NCBI RefSeq assembly: GCF_015627125.1
Contig: NZ_VTDO01000001.1
Coordinates: 186,001 to 250,000, forward strand
Length of the DNA stretch: 64,000 nucleotides
From: Acinetobacter rathckeae
Lineage (GTDB): Bacteria; Pseudomonadota; Gammaproteobacteria; Pseudomonadales; Moraxellaceae
Direction: 5' to 3'
Shown: one piece after another, positions 10,807-20,253 of the stretch
Numbering within the stretch: the stretch's first letter is position 1
How the letters are laid out: each line of letters starts with the position of its first letter
Notes under the pieces: generated by a model
What the model was told of the DNA's origin: nothing
The model's input: only the letters and a program-made list of their open reading frames with translations
The model's database searches: none
Made by a program: the position numbers and the translations under genes

Positions 10807-12126
10807 CTATTTTTTTATAGAGCTTAGACTTTGTAATACATTCTGTGCAGTTTTCTTGCCACTCAAATAACTCCCGTGTACTGTTCCTGCATAGTTCATA
10901 CTGCAATGTTCCCCTGCAAAGAAGAGTCTATCTTGTATAGGGGTATTTAGTATCTTGATATATTTGGCCTTGTGATTGAATGTGGGGAAACTAAAAGAAC
11001 CATAGCTAAAAGGATCTATGCCCCAGCGTGTGATTAATTTTTTGTGTGGTTGTAGATCTTCACCATGAGGTAAGCTTTTTGAAATAAATGTCCACACATC
11101 ATCATCTGTTGCATTGTCTATAAACTCGGCACACTTACCACCGAATAACATAAGATAAATAGGTTTATTATATACAGATGACAAGTCTAGAATATTAAAT
11201 AACTTTTTTTCAAACCAATAAAAAGTACTAATGGATTTGGTGGAGCTATGTGAAAGAAAAGGAAGAGGGTATTCTAGTTCAAAAAACACCTTATTAAATG
11301 ATCCAAAACCAATCTGTGTAATCGCATTTAAATAGCTTTTAGGTAACGGTGGCTGAAATAAATAAGGTCTTTTCTTTAATACACCTAAAGGAACAGTCAC
11401 TATGACCTGCGAGCCAGTATAGGTTATATTTTGTGTGTCGGTAACTTCAACACAGTCGGTGTTTAGTGTGATTTTTTTAATGTGACATGCAGTTTTAATA
11501 TTTAATGACTGAGACAGAATATCAATAATTTGATGATATCCTTCTGGAAAAATAACTTCATCTCCCTCGAAATAGCCTTCATGTGAACTGTAGTTAGAAG
11601 CCAATGACTCAAGTTCAGTAGCAAAGGGATCATTAGCTGTGTATTCAAATAATGAAAGTAATAAAGCTTTTAGCTTACTTTGTGTAAATAGATTACCTTT
11701 ATAATCAAGTTTAGCAAGACAAGTCTGTACAGCATCAAGCGCTGAACCCTGTGGCATTTGAGTAATACAATTTTGGACTTTTTGCACATAATATAGAAAC
11801 TCTTTTTGTTCTATATCTGAAAAAGGTCGCCTATTGTCATGAATATAGTTGGATAGATCATAGTTTAAAACATGTGTATTTATACTGTGTTTCTCTACAA
11901 TCTCCCAAATAGGATTATGGTGAATACCATGTATCCATGATGCACCTAAGTCAAAACAATCATCTTTATTAATGTATTTTGAAAAAATACGTCCACCTAA
12001 ACGGCTTTGTGCCTCAAGTACAATTACTGTTTTTCCAGCTTCTTGAAGTGTTTTTGCACATGAAAGCCCTGCTATACCTGCACCAATCACTAAAATAGGT
12101 AAGTGGGTTCTATTTTTAGAATACAT
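10807..12126 (-). CDS. FAD-dependent amine oxidase (polyamine/monoamine oxidase-like)
   Basis: A 439-residue flavoprotein of the MAO/PAO/LSD1 family that oxidizes a primary or secondary amine with O2. The N-terminal Rossmann motif is GAGIAG at 15-20 with the downstream E of VIVLEA, followed by the RLGGRI motif. Near residue 60 is LGASWIHG, typical of polyamine oxidases. The C-terminal FAD motif (FAGEHCSMNYAGTVHG) is intact. No signal peptide is evident, so it is probably cytosolic. It starts 34 bases after the wax ester synthase gene on the same strand and may be co-transcribed with it. The substrate cannot be decided from sequence. Confidence 0.82.
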   Translation of the reverse strand: MYSKNRTHLPILVIGAGIAGLSCAKTLQEAGKTVIVLEAQSRLGGRIFSKYINKDDCFDLGASWIHGIHHNPIWEIVEKHSINTHVLNYDLSNYIHDNRRPFSDIEQKEFLYYVQKVQNCITQMPQGSALDAVQTCLAKLDYKGNLFTQSKLKALLLSLFEYTANDPFATELESLASNYSSHEGYFEGDEVIFPEGYHQIIDILSQSLNIKTACHIKKITLNTDCVEVTDTQNITYTGSQVIVTVPLGVLKKRPYLFQPPLPKSYLNAITQIGFGSFNKVFFELEYPLPFLSHSSTKSISTFYWFEKKLFNILDLSSVYNKPIYLMLFGGKCAEFIDNATDDDVWTFISKSLPHGEDLQPHKKLITRWGIDPFSYGSFSFPTFNHKAKYIKILNTPIQDRLFFAGEHCSMNYAGTVHGSYLSGKKTAQNVLQSLSSIKK

Positions 12127-12160
12127 AGCAAAAGTACCGTTTATGCTTTAATTATCACCT

Positions 12161-13510
12161 TTAAGATAACATTAGTTGCTCATACTGTTGAATTTCTTCT
12201 TCTAAGTATAGTAGTAGACTTTGCATTTTAGGCACAGTATTTCTACAGGCCACTAGGCCAACCTCAAGTTGGTCTAAATAACTGGTCAGTGTAATATTTA
12301 AAGCTTGGCCATCAAAAATAACAGATGCAGGGTATATTTCTTCAAGTTTTGCACCATTCCAATACAAAGCTTCTCTTGGCCCTGCTACATTAGAAATGAC
12401 AATATTAAACGGTTGTTTCTTTGGTCTTAAACCTGAAATCACATTTAATCCCGCTGCTGCATATACAAAAGCACTGTAACCTAAAATTTGGTTTTGTGTC
12501 ATCCGTTTAAAGCGAGTTTTGGCAGTATTTACACTATTAGAAATAATCCCTGTACGTTGTTTACGGTCGCTACAATCTGTTGCTAAATTGGCCAAGATCA
12601 TGGTGATACGGTTGCTACTGTCGGTACTGTCGCCACGTACAGAAGCGGGTACCATCGCAATCAGTGGCTTTTTAGGTAATTGATTAAACTCAATTAAATA
12701 ACGACGTAATGCCCCTGAGCAAATAGATAAAATCACATCGTTGACTGTGACTCCTAAGCCTTGAGAAATGCTTCGAATACGAGATAGTTCAAAAGATTGG
12801 GCCACAAAACGTCTAGAGGCTGATACTTTTTGATTGAAGAGCGATTTTGGGGCTTGAAAGCTTGTGACATAGTGTGGGTCTACTTTACGGTCATGTAAAG
12901 TTTGTTTGAGCTCTTGATAAATCACTTGTGGTGACGTTTCAACCTGCTGTTTTAGGTCTGTTACCGTATGCCATAGTTTTTTGATTTTAGATGTTTTTTC
13001 TTTTTCTTTTTTGTGTTCAAGACACCATGGTGGAATGATACTATGGGTATATTGATCTTTGGCAAAGGCCTTTTCCATCAGACGCATACCTGCTACACCA
13101 TCAGCAATAGCGTGATGCATTTTAAAGTATAGAGCAAAGCGGTTGTCTTCAATGCCTTCAATGAGCGTGCATGTCCATAATGGTTTGGCTCGGTCAAGTA
13201 GTGCACTGTGTTCTTGTGATATATATACCAAGAGTTCTTTTATGCGTGCTGGGTGCGGTAGAGAAATATGTCTAAAATGATGGTCTAGGTCAAAATCTTC
13301 ATCGCTACGCCATGACACACCACTGAGCACTTGATTAAATGGTGCAACAGGCTGACATTTAGACTGTTTAATGTCTTCAACCAAAGACTGTACAAAATCA
13401 TTGGGTGCGTTATCTGGAATTTTAAATAGCAGTAATCCACCCACATGCATGGGCTGTTGTCTTTTTTCTAAAGATAGAAAAATCAGATCAATGGGGTGGA
13501 GTAAACGCAT
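12161..13510 (-). CDS. wax-dgaT: Wax ester synthase / diacylglycerol acyltransferase (WS/DGAT)
   Basis: Bifunctional O-acyltransferase that esterifies fatty alcohols or diacylglycerol with acyl-CoA to make storage wax esters and triacylglycerol. At 449 residues it is close in length and sequence to the enzyme of A. baylyi as I remember it. The catalytic motif HHAIADG is at 132-138 (HHxxxDG complete), PLWT at 110-113, and a conserved N-terminal LHPIDLIFL. The later motifs SNRITMILANLAT and VISNVAGPRE are also typical. It acts at the inner membrane and lipid-body surface. The upstream neighbour is cysH (101-base gap), downstream an amine oxidase; neither has an evident role in wax synthesis. 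Confidence 0.95.
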   Translation of the reverse strand: MRLLHPIDLIFLSLEKRQQPMHVGGLLLFKIPDNAPNDFVQSLVEDIKQSKCQPVAPFNQVLSGVSWRSDEDFDLDHHFRHISLPHPARIKELLVYISQEHSALLDRAKPLWTCTLIEGIEDNRFALYFKMHHAIADGVAGMRLMEKAFAKDQYTHSIIPPWCLEHKKEKEKTSKIKKLWHTVTDLKQQVETSPQVIYQELKQTLHDRKVDPHYVTSFQAPKSLFNQKVSASRRFVAQSFELSRIRSISQGLGVTVNDVILSICSGALRRYLIEFNQLPKKPLIAMVPASVRGDSTDSSNRITMILANLATDCSDRKQRTGIISNSVNTAKTRFKRMTQNQILGYSAFVYAAAGLNVISGLRPKKQPFNIVISNVAGPREALYWNGAKLEEIYPASVIFDGQALNITLTSYLDQLEVGLVACRNTVPKMQSLLLYLEEEIQQYEQLMLS

Positions 13511-13611
13511 ATGGTCAATCTCTATATCATTTCAGTGCTGATAGTAAAGCCAAATGACAAATTGTCCAAGTGTTCAACGTATGATAGATGTGTAAAGCAT
13601 GATGAATTGCT

Positions 13612-14349
13612 TTATTTTTTTACATTGCCGATGTGCAAACCACATTCTTTTTGAGTCGCTTCTTCCCACCACCAACGTCCTTCTCGCTCATGTTGGTTTG
13701 GTAGCACGGCACGGGTACAGGGTTCACAGCCAATGGAAATAAAGCCTTTTTCATGTAATGGGTTATATGGAATCTCCATCATACGAATATAACTCCACAC
13801 CTCTTGGCTACTCCAATTGGCAAGAGGATTATATTTGATCAGCGATTTATTGGGCCCTGAGAATCCTTCATCTACTTGTATCACTGGAATTTCGGTACGT
13901 GTACCTGGGCTTTGATCTTTTCGTTGTCCTGTAATCCAACCATCTAATGTTGCCAACTTTTTTCGAAGCGGTGATACTTTACGTATGCCACAGCATTCTT
14001 TGTGCCCGTCTTCAAAAAAACTAAAGAAGCCTTTTTTTGTGACTAACTCATGTACATCGCTTGCTTCGGGGAAGCAGACTTCAATATCTATGTTATAAAA
14101 TTTGCGTACGGTATCTAAAAATTGATAGGTTTCAGGGTGTAAGCGTCCTGTATCTAAACTAAATACACGAAATGGCTTACGTAAGCGATATGCCATGTCA
14201 ATGAGTACAACATCTTCAGCACCTGAAAATGAAATTGCAATTTCACCTGCTTGGTTTAAAGCAAGTTCAATAATTTCACTTGGGTATTTGTCTGTATATT
14301 CTTGTGAAAGTGCATCAATTAAGTCAATTGAGGGAATCGTGGTGGTCAT
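13612..14349 (-). CDS. cysH: Adenylyl-sulfate (APS) reductase, 4Fe-4S type CysH
   Basis: Reduces activated sulfate to sulfite in assimilatory sulfur metabolism. The PAPS-reductase fold is seen at 40-43 (SFSGAED, the pyrophosphate loop) and [11 protein letters not shown] at 65-75. The catalytic C236 lies in the ECGLH motif near the end. In addition it has C119-C120 and C208-x2-C211, the four cysteines that hold a 4Fe-4S cluster. Enzymes with this set use APS directly, as in Pseudomonas, whereas the E. coli PAPS reductase lacks them. It is 245 residues, normal length. It is divergent from sotB across a 377-base gap with a likely promoter at 14406-14433. CysG in this window makes the siroheme for the next step. 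Confidence 0.93.
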   Translation of the reverse strand: MTTTIPSIDLIDALSQEYTDKYPSEIIELALNQAGEIAISFSGAEDVVLIDMAYRLRKPFRVFSLDTGRLHPETYQFLDTVRKFYNIDIEVCFPEASDVHELVTKKGFFSFFEDGHKECCGIRKVSPLRKKLATLDGWITGQRKDQSPGTRTEIPVIQVDEGFSGPNKSLIKYNPLANWSSQEVWSYIRMMEIPYNPLHEKGFISIGCEPCTRAVLPNQHEREGRWWWEEATQKECGLHIGNVKK

Positions 14350-14726
14350 GCGTTGTTCCTGGCTGTCGGCTTGGAGCGATGTAAAAGACAGTAATTACAA
14401 GCATTGCTATATTAAAGTAATTTCTTGATGCAAATTAGCATTTTAAAATAGATACTTATACTTAAACTTGATTTAGTGGCTTTTATGTTGTGATTATAGC
14501 GTGATCATGTTGCAAAATGTGTGAGTAAATCTTGCCAATATATATGATGTCTGTAAAATTATAGCTAATAAGTGAATTGAAAAATAACATAATGTGAAAT
14601 GGGTCAGAGGCCTGTGTTATACGATTTGTTTTTCATGTTGTTTTGATTGCGACAGTATAAGCCGTAGAAAAATACGCTGTTTTACATTTATCCACTCTCT
14701 ATACTTTAATCAATAAAGCCAAAATT
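14350..14726. other. Divergent intergenic region cysH/sotB
   Basis: 377 bases, AT-rich, no gene seen. A minus-strand promoter for cysH can be proposed (TTGCAT, 16 bases, TATAGC; plus coordinates 14406-14433). A plus-strand candidate is TTGCCA-N16-TAAAAT at 14532-14559, about 170 bases before sotB. No clear operator was found. Confidence 0.45.
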
Positions 14727-15929
14727 ATGAATATATCCCCTCAAACGATTGCACCTAGAACAGACTCTGACGGTAGTTGGGTGAGTGTAATTGCTTTAGC
14801 ACTTGCAGCCTTTATTTTTAATACCACTGAGTTTGTACCGGTTGCATTGCTTACAGATATTGCAAAAACTTTTGATATGCAAGCCGCACATGTGGGTATT
14901 ATGATTACCATTTATGCTTGGGTGGTGGCATTGGCTTCGCTACCTATGATGTTGGTAACACGGCATATGGAACGTAAACGCCTACTTTTGTCATTATTTG
15001 TGCTGTTTGTATTTAGCCATTTGGTGTCGAGTATTGCATCTAATTTTATTATTTTGCTGATTAGCCGTGTAGGTATTGCCTTTGCACATGCAATTTTTTG
15101 GTCCATTACGGCATCTCTTGCTATACGTGTTGCTCCAGTTGGGAAAGAAATTCAAGCACTGGGTATGTTGTCTACGGGTACGGTATTGGCCTTGGTACTG
15201 GGTATTCCTTTTGGCCGTATTGTCGGTGAGCTATTTGGTTGGCGTATTACTTTTGGTTTGGTCGGGGGAATTGCGGTTGCAACAGCGATTGTTTTATGGA
15301 AAACACTGCCTGAGTTACCAAGCCAAAATACAGGTTCTATAGAGAGCTTGCCTGTGTTATTTAAACGCCCTGCATTGGTATTACTATTTGTGACCACCAT
15401 TGTGATTGTTGTTGCACAATTTACCGCATACAGTTATATCGAACCATTCACAACAGAGATTGCTCACTTTACTTCTGATCAAACCACAACATTATTGTTG
15501 GTGTATGGTGGCTCAGGGATTTTGGGTTCAATTTTATTTAGTCGCTTAAGCCGTAAATTGCCAAGAGCATTCCCAATTATTGCAATTTTGGGCATTACTG
15601 TAAGTATGTTCATACTCTTACCACTGGCTTTTAGTGTATGGGGAATTATGGCAATGTCTGTTTTTTGGGGCATTGCAATTATGATTTTTGGTTTAGTGAT
15701 GCAATCTAAAGTGCTACAACTGGCATCTGATGCAACCGATGTGGCTATGTCTGTATATTCAGGTTTATATAACGTAGGCATTGGTGGAGGTGCATTGTTG
15801 GGGAGTATTGTTGGGCTAAATATGGGAATTGAGTACGTTGGTATAGTGGGTGGCGTATTGGGGGTTTTTGGTCTGATATTAGCAATATTGATGGTACGCC
15901 GTAGAGATTTTATGGTGACACTTCACTAA
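14727..15929 (+). CDS. sotB: MFS exporter, SotB-like sugar efflux transporter
   Basis: Twelve-helix inner-membrane antiporter of the DHA1 family, 400 residues. The N-terminal region closely follows E. coli SotB (YdeA): AAFIFNTTEFVPV, then GIMITIYAWVVAL, and FAHAIFWSITASLAIR. The middle and C-terminal halves carry SYIEPF and DATDVAMSVYSG. E. coli SotB exports arabinose, IPTG and similar sugars; the natural substrate here is unknown, and sugars are rarely used by Acinetobacter. The gene stands alone, is divergent from cysH and ends in a strong bidirectional terminator. Confidence 0.85.
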   Translation: MNISPQTIAPRTDSDGSWVSVIALALAAFIFNTTEFVPVALLTDIAKTFDMQAAHVGIMITIYAWVVALASLPMMLVTRHMERKRLLLSLFVLFVFSHLVSSIASNFIILLISRVGIAFAHAIFWSITASLAIRVAPVGKEIQALGMLSTGTVLALVLGIPFGRIVGELFGWRITFGLVGGIAVATAIVLWKTLPELPSQNTGSIESLPVLFKRPALVLLFVTTIVIVVAQFTAYSYIEPFTTEIAHFTSDQTTTLLLVYGGSGILGSILFSRLSRKLPRAFPIIAILGITVSMFILLPLAFSVWGIMAMSVFWGIAIMIFGLVMQSKVLQLASDATDVAMSVYSGLYNVGIGGGALLGSIVGLNMGIEYVGIVGGVLGVFGLILAILMVRRRDFMVTLH

Positions 15930-15937
15930 CCTGTCAT

Positions 15938-15970
15938 AAAAAAGCGACTCTAAAAGAGAGTCGCTTTTTT
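15938..15970. terminator. Bidirectional rho-independent terminator
   Basis: Perfect 14-bp stem: A6-GCGACTCT at 15938-15951 with AGAGTCGC-T6 at 15957-15970, five-base loop. The A-run and T-run flanks serve both sotB (plus) and the amino acid permease (minus). Confidence 0.9.
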
Positions 15971-15972
15971 AA

Positions 15973-17328
15973 TTATTTTTTTCGTGCCAACAGCTTATAA
16001 ACAATAAACATCATAGCAATCCACATAGGTAAAATAAGTACAGATTCTTTAAAACCTTTTGACCACATAATAAATAGAATAATGGCAATAAATGCTAATA
16101 CGATATAATTGCTCAGTGGGTAAAAGCAGGCAGGATAGCTGGTTTTAATGCCCTGCTTCTTCAAATGCTGTCTAAACTTTAAATGGGTTAAACTAATCAT
16201 CGCCCAATTGAGTACCAATGCACCGACTACAATATAAATTAAATGACTTAGTGCACCTTCTGGCATAACGTAATTCAAAATTACACAACCAAAAATAAGT
16301 ATGGCTGAAAATAATGTTGCAGCAATGGGTACACCTTGCGTATTTACTTTTGCAAATATTTTGGGTGCATTGCCTTGTTTTGCGAGGCTAAATAGCATAC
16401 GGCTATTGGCATACATGCCACTGTTATACACAGACAGTGCAGCCGTTAAAATAATAAAGTTTAATAAGTGGGCAGCCCAACCAATACCTAACTGACTAAA
16501 AATCATGACAAAAGGACTTTGTTCTAAACTACCAAATTTCAACTGATTCCATGGCATTAACGACAGTAAAACTACCAATGCACCAACATAAAAAATGAGA
16601 ATGCGAAGAACGACTTGGTTAATTGCTTTTGGAATGGTTTTTTCGGGGTGGTCTGTTTCAGCTGCAGCCATACCCACCAGTTCTATACCACCAAAAGCGA
16701 ACATAATGATGGCAAGCATATAAAATAAGCCATCAAAACCATTTGGGAAAAATCCACCGTGAGTCCATAGATTGGAAAACTGAGAGATTGAGTTTGATGG
16801 TGCGGTAATGAGCAAATAGGTACCAAATCCAATCATAGAAATGACAGCGATCACTTTAATTAAAGACAGCCAAAACTCAGCTTCACCATAAAACTTCACA
16901 TTAAATGTGTTGATGATGGTGACAATAATAAAGAAAAACAGTGCTGAGCCCCAGGCAGGTATGTGAGGCCACCAATAGTTCACATAGGTTGCAATCGCGG
17001 TGAGCTCACTCATGGCTACTAAGACATATAGAATCCAATAATTCCAACCGGTGAGAAAGCCTGCAAAACGTCCCCAATATTGGTATGCAAAGTGACTAAA
17101 AGAGCCAGCAACAGGCTCATGGGTAATCATTTCCCCTAAGTGGCGTAAAATTAAAAAGGCAATAAAACCACCAATAGCATAGCCTAAAATAATAGAAGGC
17201 CCTGCAGATTGAATGACTGACGCCGAGCCTAGAAAAAGCCCTGTACCAATTGCACCGCCCATTGCAATGAGCTGAATGTGCCTGTTTTTTAAACCACGTT
17301 GTAGTTTACTGTTACTATTATGACTCAC
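15973..17328 (-). CDS. Amino acid permease, AAT/APC family (ProY/AroP-like)
   Basis: Proton-coupled amino acid importer with twelve hydrophobic segments, 451 residues from the chosen start. The first helix has the family signature MGGAIGTGLFLGS, followed by GPSIILGY. The middle holds FAFGGIEL and the conserved ETDHPEKTIPKAI loop. The GTG at 17328 (protein start SHNSNSKLQRGLKNRHIQ) matches relatives better than the ATG 54 bases further out, which would add a non-homologous tail; neither has a strong binding site. The substrate may be proline, GABA, histidine or an aromatic amino acid; it cannot be told from sequence. Confidence 0.85.
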   Translation of the reverse strand: MSHNSNSKLQRGLKNRHIQLIAMGGAIGTGLFLGSASVIQSAGPSIILGYAIGGFIAFLILRHLGEMITHEPVAGSFSHFAYQYWGRFAGFLTGWNYWILYVLVAMSELTAIATYVNYWWPHIPAWGSALFFFIIVTIINTFNVKFYGEAEFWLSLIKVIAVISMIGFGTYLLITAPSNSISQFSNLWTHGGFFPNGFDGLFYMLAIIMFAFGGIELVGMAAAETDHPEKTIPKAINQVVLRILIFYVGALVVLLSLMPWNQLKFGSLEQSPFVMIFSQLGIGWAAHLLNFIILTAALSVYNSGMYANSRMLFSLAKQGNAPKIFAKVNTQGVPIAATLFSAILIFGCVILNYVMPEGALSHLIYIVVGALVLNWAMISLTHLKFRQHLKKQGIKTSYPACFYPLSNYIVLAFIAIILFIMWSKGFKESVLILPMWIAMMFIVYKLLARKK

Positions 17329-17494
17329 GAGAATACAACTTACTTGCGATAAAGAAAGCCATTGTAAGCGATACAAAATCATAGACCAAATATAGTGCTA
17401 TATTGTTTTAGCTATAAATGAATTGTTTTAAGTCTATAAAATATGCACCTTATAACAAATTTAGAGGGTTTTAGACACAATACGTCATATTTTT

Positions 17495-17523
17495 TTGAAA
17501 AAAATAACAATAAGCGTGATAAT
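17495..17523 (+). promoter_or_regulatory. yjdM promoter
   Basis: TTGAAA (17495-17500), 17-base spacer, GATAAT (17518-17523). Start of transcription would be near 17530, giving a leader of about 20 bases. Confidence 0.6.
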
Positions 17524-17550
17524 GCAATTTTATGATAGAGCTATCACACC

Positions 17551-17898
17551 ATGACCTTACCTGCATGTATCCAATGTAAATCTGAATATACCTACAATGA
17601 TGGCGATTTAATTGTATGCCCTGAGTGTGCGTTTGAGTGGAAAGAGGGCGAGCAAAAGGAAGCATCTGATGAACAAGCTGAAGTGATTGTTGATAGTAAT
17701 GGGCAAGTATTAGAAGATGGTGACTTTGTAACAGTGATTAAAGACCTTAAAATTAAAGGGTCATCTTCTGTAGTCAAAGTCGGTACAAAAGTCAAAGTTC
17801 GCTTAGTACATGGTTCATCAGATGGACATAATATTGACTGTAAAATTCCAACGATTGGAGCAATGAAGCTCAAATCAGAGTTTGTTAAAAAAGCTTAA
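17551..17898 (+). CDS. yjdM: Zinc-ribbon protein YjdM (PhnA-like)
   Basis: Small cytosolic protein of 115 residues. The N-terminus is a zinc ribbon with C6-x2-C9 and C23-x2-C26. The C-terminus is the conserved SH3-like YjdM domain ([16 protein letters not shown], then [18 protein letters not shown], ending LKSEFVKKA). The older name PhnA comes from its place next to the E. coli phn operon; a role in phosphonate breakdown is not established and nothing here supports it. Full length and intact. A 6-bp palindrome covers the bases just before the ATG (17533-17546). ispA follows after 21 bases. Confidence 0.92.
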   Translation: MTLPACIQCKSEYTYNDGDLIVCPECAFEWKEGEQKEASDEQAEVIVDSNGQVLEDGDFVTVIKDLKIKGSSSVVKVGTKVKVRLVHGSSDGHNIDCKIPTIGAMKLKSEFVKKA

Positions 17899-17919
17899 TC
17901 TCAATTATTCGAGGCGATT

Positions 17920-18834
17920 GTGTCAATACCCATGCCAAGTGTTTTCGATGTCTTACATACGACACAAAAACAAATTCAAAATGACTTAGCCGAAGTACTG
18001 CAAATATTTGAGCTCCCTGAACCGCTACAACGTGCGGTACACCATAGTGTGATGCTCGGTGGTAAACGTATTCGTCCTGCCTTGTGTTATGCAGTTGCAA
18101 AAATAACCACGCCTAATATGCATTGGTCTGCGGTGCGACGTGCTGCAGTCGCTGTAGAGTTGATCCATTGCTACTCATTGGTACATGATGATTTACCTTG
18201 CATGGACAATGATGCGTTAAGACGTGGGCAACCCACATGCCACATTGCTTTTGGTGAAGATACTGCCTTACTTGCAGGTGATGTATTACAGTCTATGGCC
18301 TATGAGGTATTGACCAGTCAAATTTTTGATGAAGATGCAAGTGCTTTAAGTGAAACAATTGCTTTAAAACAAGTACGTCTATTGGCGCAGGCCAGTTCTG
18401 CAATGGTGTCAGGTCAGGTACTTGATTTACAAGCAGAGGGTATGTGTATAGATCAACAGATGTTAGAAAAAATACATAAAAATAAAACAGGGGCATTAAT
18501 ACAAGCTGCTGTAGAAATGAGTGCTGTGACTCAGCTTGAATCATCAAGTCAACAAATGCAGGCTTTAAAAACATTTGCTCAAGCGATTGGCCTAGCATTC
18601 CAAGTCCAAGATGATATTTTAGACATTACTGCAGAAACGGCGGTATTGGGTAAAACTGCAGGTAAAGATGTACAGGTTGATAAGTCGACTTATCCTGCAT
18701 TGATGGGTTTAGAGCCAGCACAACAGTATGCAACCCAGTTACATGAGCAGGCGTTGAGTGCACTTGAAATTTTTGGTAACAGCGTACAAGACTTGCACGC
18801 TATTACCCAGTTTTTATGGCAACGCCAAAACTAA
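17920..18834 (+). CDS. ispA: Farnesyl diphosphate synthase (short-chain prenyl transferase)
   Basis: Condenses dimethylallyl diphosphate with two isopentenyl diphosphates to farnesyl diphosphate, the precursor of quinone tails and undecaprenyl phosphate. It has 304 residues, typical. The first Asp-rich motif is DDLPCMDND with RRGQPT, the second is DDILD. GGKRIRPAL near the N-terminus is the other substrate motif. GTG at 17920 has GAGG five bases upstream; an ATG lies at 17932 in the same frame. It shares the plus-strand unit with yjdM and meets the SPFH gene tail to tail with one base between them. IspB and IspE are also in this window. Confidence 0.93.
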   Translation: MSIPMPSVFDVLHTTQKQIQNDLAEVLQIFELPEPLQRAVHHSVMLGGKRIRPALCYAVAKITTPNMHWSAVRRAAVAVELIHCYSLVHDDLPCMDNDALRRGQPTCHIAFGEDTALLAGDVLQSMAYEVLTSQIFDEDASALSETIALKQVRLLAQASSAMVSGQVLDLQAEGMCIDQQMLEKIHKNKTGALIQAAVEMSAVTQLESSSQQMQALKTFAQAIGLAFQVQDDILDITAETAVLGKTAGKDVQVDKSTYPALMGLEPAQQYATQLHEQALSALEIFGNSVQDLHAITQFLWQRQN

Positions 18835-18835
18835 T

Positions 18836-19690
18836 TTACAGTTTACGCCCCATAATGCCACGAATGGTGCTGAGTACATCGGCAGGTAAGACCACAGTTT
18901 TGGCATTATTTGATTTAGCCATGTCTTGCATGGCTTTTACATATTGCTCACCCAATAAGTAGGCAACAGGAATTTCTTTATCTCCCACGGCACTCGTTAC
19001 CAAACTAATGGCTTTTTGAGAGGATTCAGCAAGTACAATTTGTGCTTCTGCATCTCGTCTAGATGCTTCTAAACGACCATCTGCTTCTAAAATAGCAGCT
19101 TGCTTTTCACCATCTGCTTTTGTCACGGTTGCACGTCTTTGGCGTTCAGCTGCCGCTTGGGCTTCCATGGCAGCTTGCATGGTTGGTGAGGGTTGAATAT
19201 CTTGAATTTCTACAGTTTTTAGGGTAATACCCCAATCAGAAATATCATCTGCAACGGCTGCTTTAAGTTTAGCTTTAATGTGGTCTCTTGATGAAAGTGC
19301 ATCATCTAAGTCCATTTCACCTACAATAGAGCGTAGCGTTGTTTGTACTAAGTTCTGAATGGCCCAGTTAAAGTTTTCAATACCGTACACTGCTTTTTCA
19401 GGTACAGATAAATTGATATAAGCCACTGCATTCATCAAAAGTACAGCATTGTCTTTGGTAATTACTTCTTGTGATGGAATATCAAGCACAATATCTTTGG
19501 TAGTGATTTTATATGCGACTTCATCAATATACGGAATAATAATGCTTAAACCTGGGTTTAATGTGGTGTGATATTTTCCGAGGCGTTGCACAATCCATTT
19601 ATAGCCTTGCGGTACAATACGCACTCCTTTTAAAATGGTTACAGCAACAAAAACCAAAAATGCGATGCTAATAATTGTTGTAATAGACAT
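18836..19690 (-). CDS. SPFH/Band 7 membrane protein (stomatin/QmcA-like)
   Basis: Integral membrane scaffold of the stomatin/prohibitin/flotillin group, 284 residues. One N-terminal membrane segment (ISIAFLVFVAVTILKGV) is followed by the SPFH domain (VPQGYKWIVQRLGKY, then a long helix rich in A, E, Q and R at about 175-215). It ends in a short C-terminal conserved stretch. The gene is downstream of an NfeD gene by 17 bases. That pairing is a known conserved module thought to organize membrane microdomains or modulate protease access. The actual role here is inferred only from the family. Confidence 0.9.
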   Translation of the reverse strand: MSITTIISIAFLVFVAVTILKGVRIVPQGYKWIVQRLGKYHTTLNPGLSIIIPYIDEVAYKITTKDIVLDIPSQEVITKDNAVLLMNAVAYINLSVPEKAVYGIENFNWAIQNLVQTTLRSIVGEMDLDDALSSRDHIKAKLKAAVADDISDWGITLKTVEIQDIQPSPTMQAAMEAQAAAERQRRATVTKADGEKQAAILEADGRLEASRRDAEAQIVLAESSQKAISLVTSAVGDKEIPVAYLLGEQYVKAMQDMAKSNNAKTVVLPADVLSTIRGIMGRKL

Positions 19691-19707
19691 AGTATGGTCC
19701 TATAAAA

Positions 19708-20172
19708 TTAAGAATAACTGTGTGTAATGTGTTTTTTTACCACTAATATTTGGTCTGTAATCTCTACTACCTGAACTCTGTCACCAATTAAGACTTCATC
19801 GGTACAGACCGCAGGCCATTCATCTGAACCTAAAATAGGCATTGGAAAACGTATGTTGAGTTGGGTGTTAACTTGGTTTTGGGTCACCATACCAACTTGC
19901 CCAATCATAATTTGCTGTGCTTTAGTATGGACAAGCTGTTGTTTAGGTTTGGGTTTAATATATTTAAACCATAAGAACGTACACAGACTGGCTAAAATAG
20001 CCCACATAAATACTTGCGTTGCAGTACTTAAATTAGGTAATAACCAATAAAATAGGCTTACAGTTAATGCAGCGATACCAAACCAAAGGAGTGCAAAGGT
20101 TGTTATTACCAGTTCAAGCAAGATCAGAATAATACCAAAAACAAACCAGTGCCATGGTTCAATCATACTCAT
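19708..20172 (-). CDS. NfeD-family membrane protein, short form
   Basis: Partner of SPFH proteins, 154 residues. Three membrane segments occupy the first 75 residues (WHWFVFGIILILLELVI, LLWFGIAALTVSLFYWLL, VFMWAILASLCTFLWF). A soluble OB-fold domain follows (IGQVGMVTQNQ, then GDEW/GDRVQVVEI). It lacks the ClpP-like protease domain of long NfeD proteins, so it is the short NfeD1b type. Translated just before the SPFH gene in the same unit. Function is inferred from the family and pairing. Confidence 0.87.
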   Translation of the reverse strand: MSMIEPWHWFVFGIILILLELVITTFALLWFGIAALTVSLFYWLLPNLSTATQVFMWAILASLCTFLWFKYIKPKPKQQLVHTKAQQIMIGQVGMVTQNQVNTQLNIRFPMPILGSDEWPAVCTDEVLIGDRVQVVEITDQILVVKKHITHSYS

Positions 20173-20190
20173 GCTAAATCGCCTTATTTT

Positions 20191-20241
20191 TAGTCATATA
20201 TCATACATCATAACTGATCATATGGGCATGAGATATGACTA
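20191..20241. repeat. Imperfect inverted repeat between patatin and nfeD genes
   Basis: TAGTCATATATCAT (20191-20204) and ATGAGATATGACTA (20228-20241) are complementary at 13 of 14 positions with a 23-base loop. No T-run follows on either strand. It could be an operator pair, an RNA hairpin or a weak transcript end. Confidence 0.6.
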
Positions 20242-20253
20242 AATTATATATTA

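Noticed and set aside
13595..13612. Hairpin just after the cysH stop
   Set aside because: The AAAGCA/TGCTTT stem is only six bases and the T-run lies on the wrong strand for cysH.
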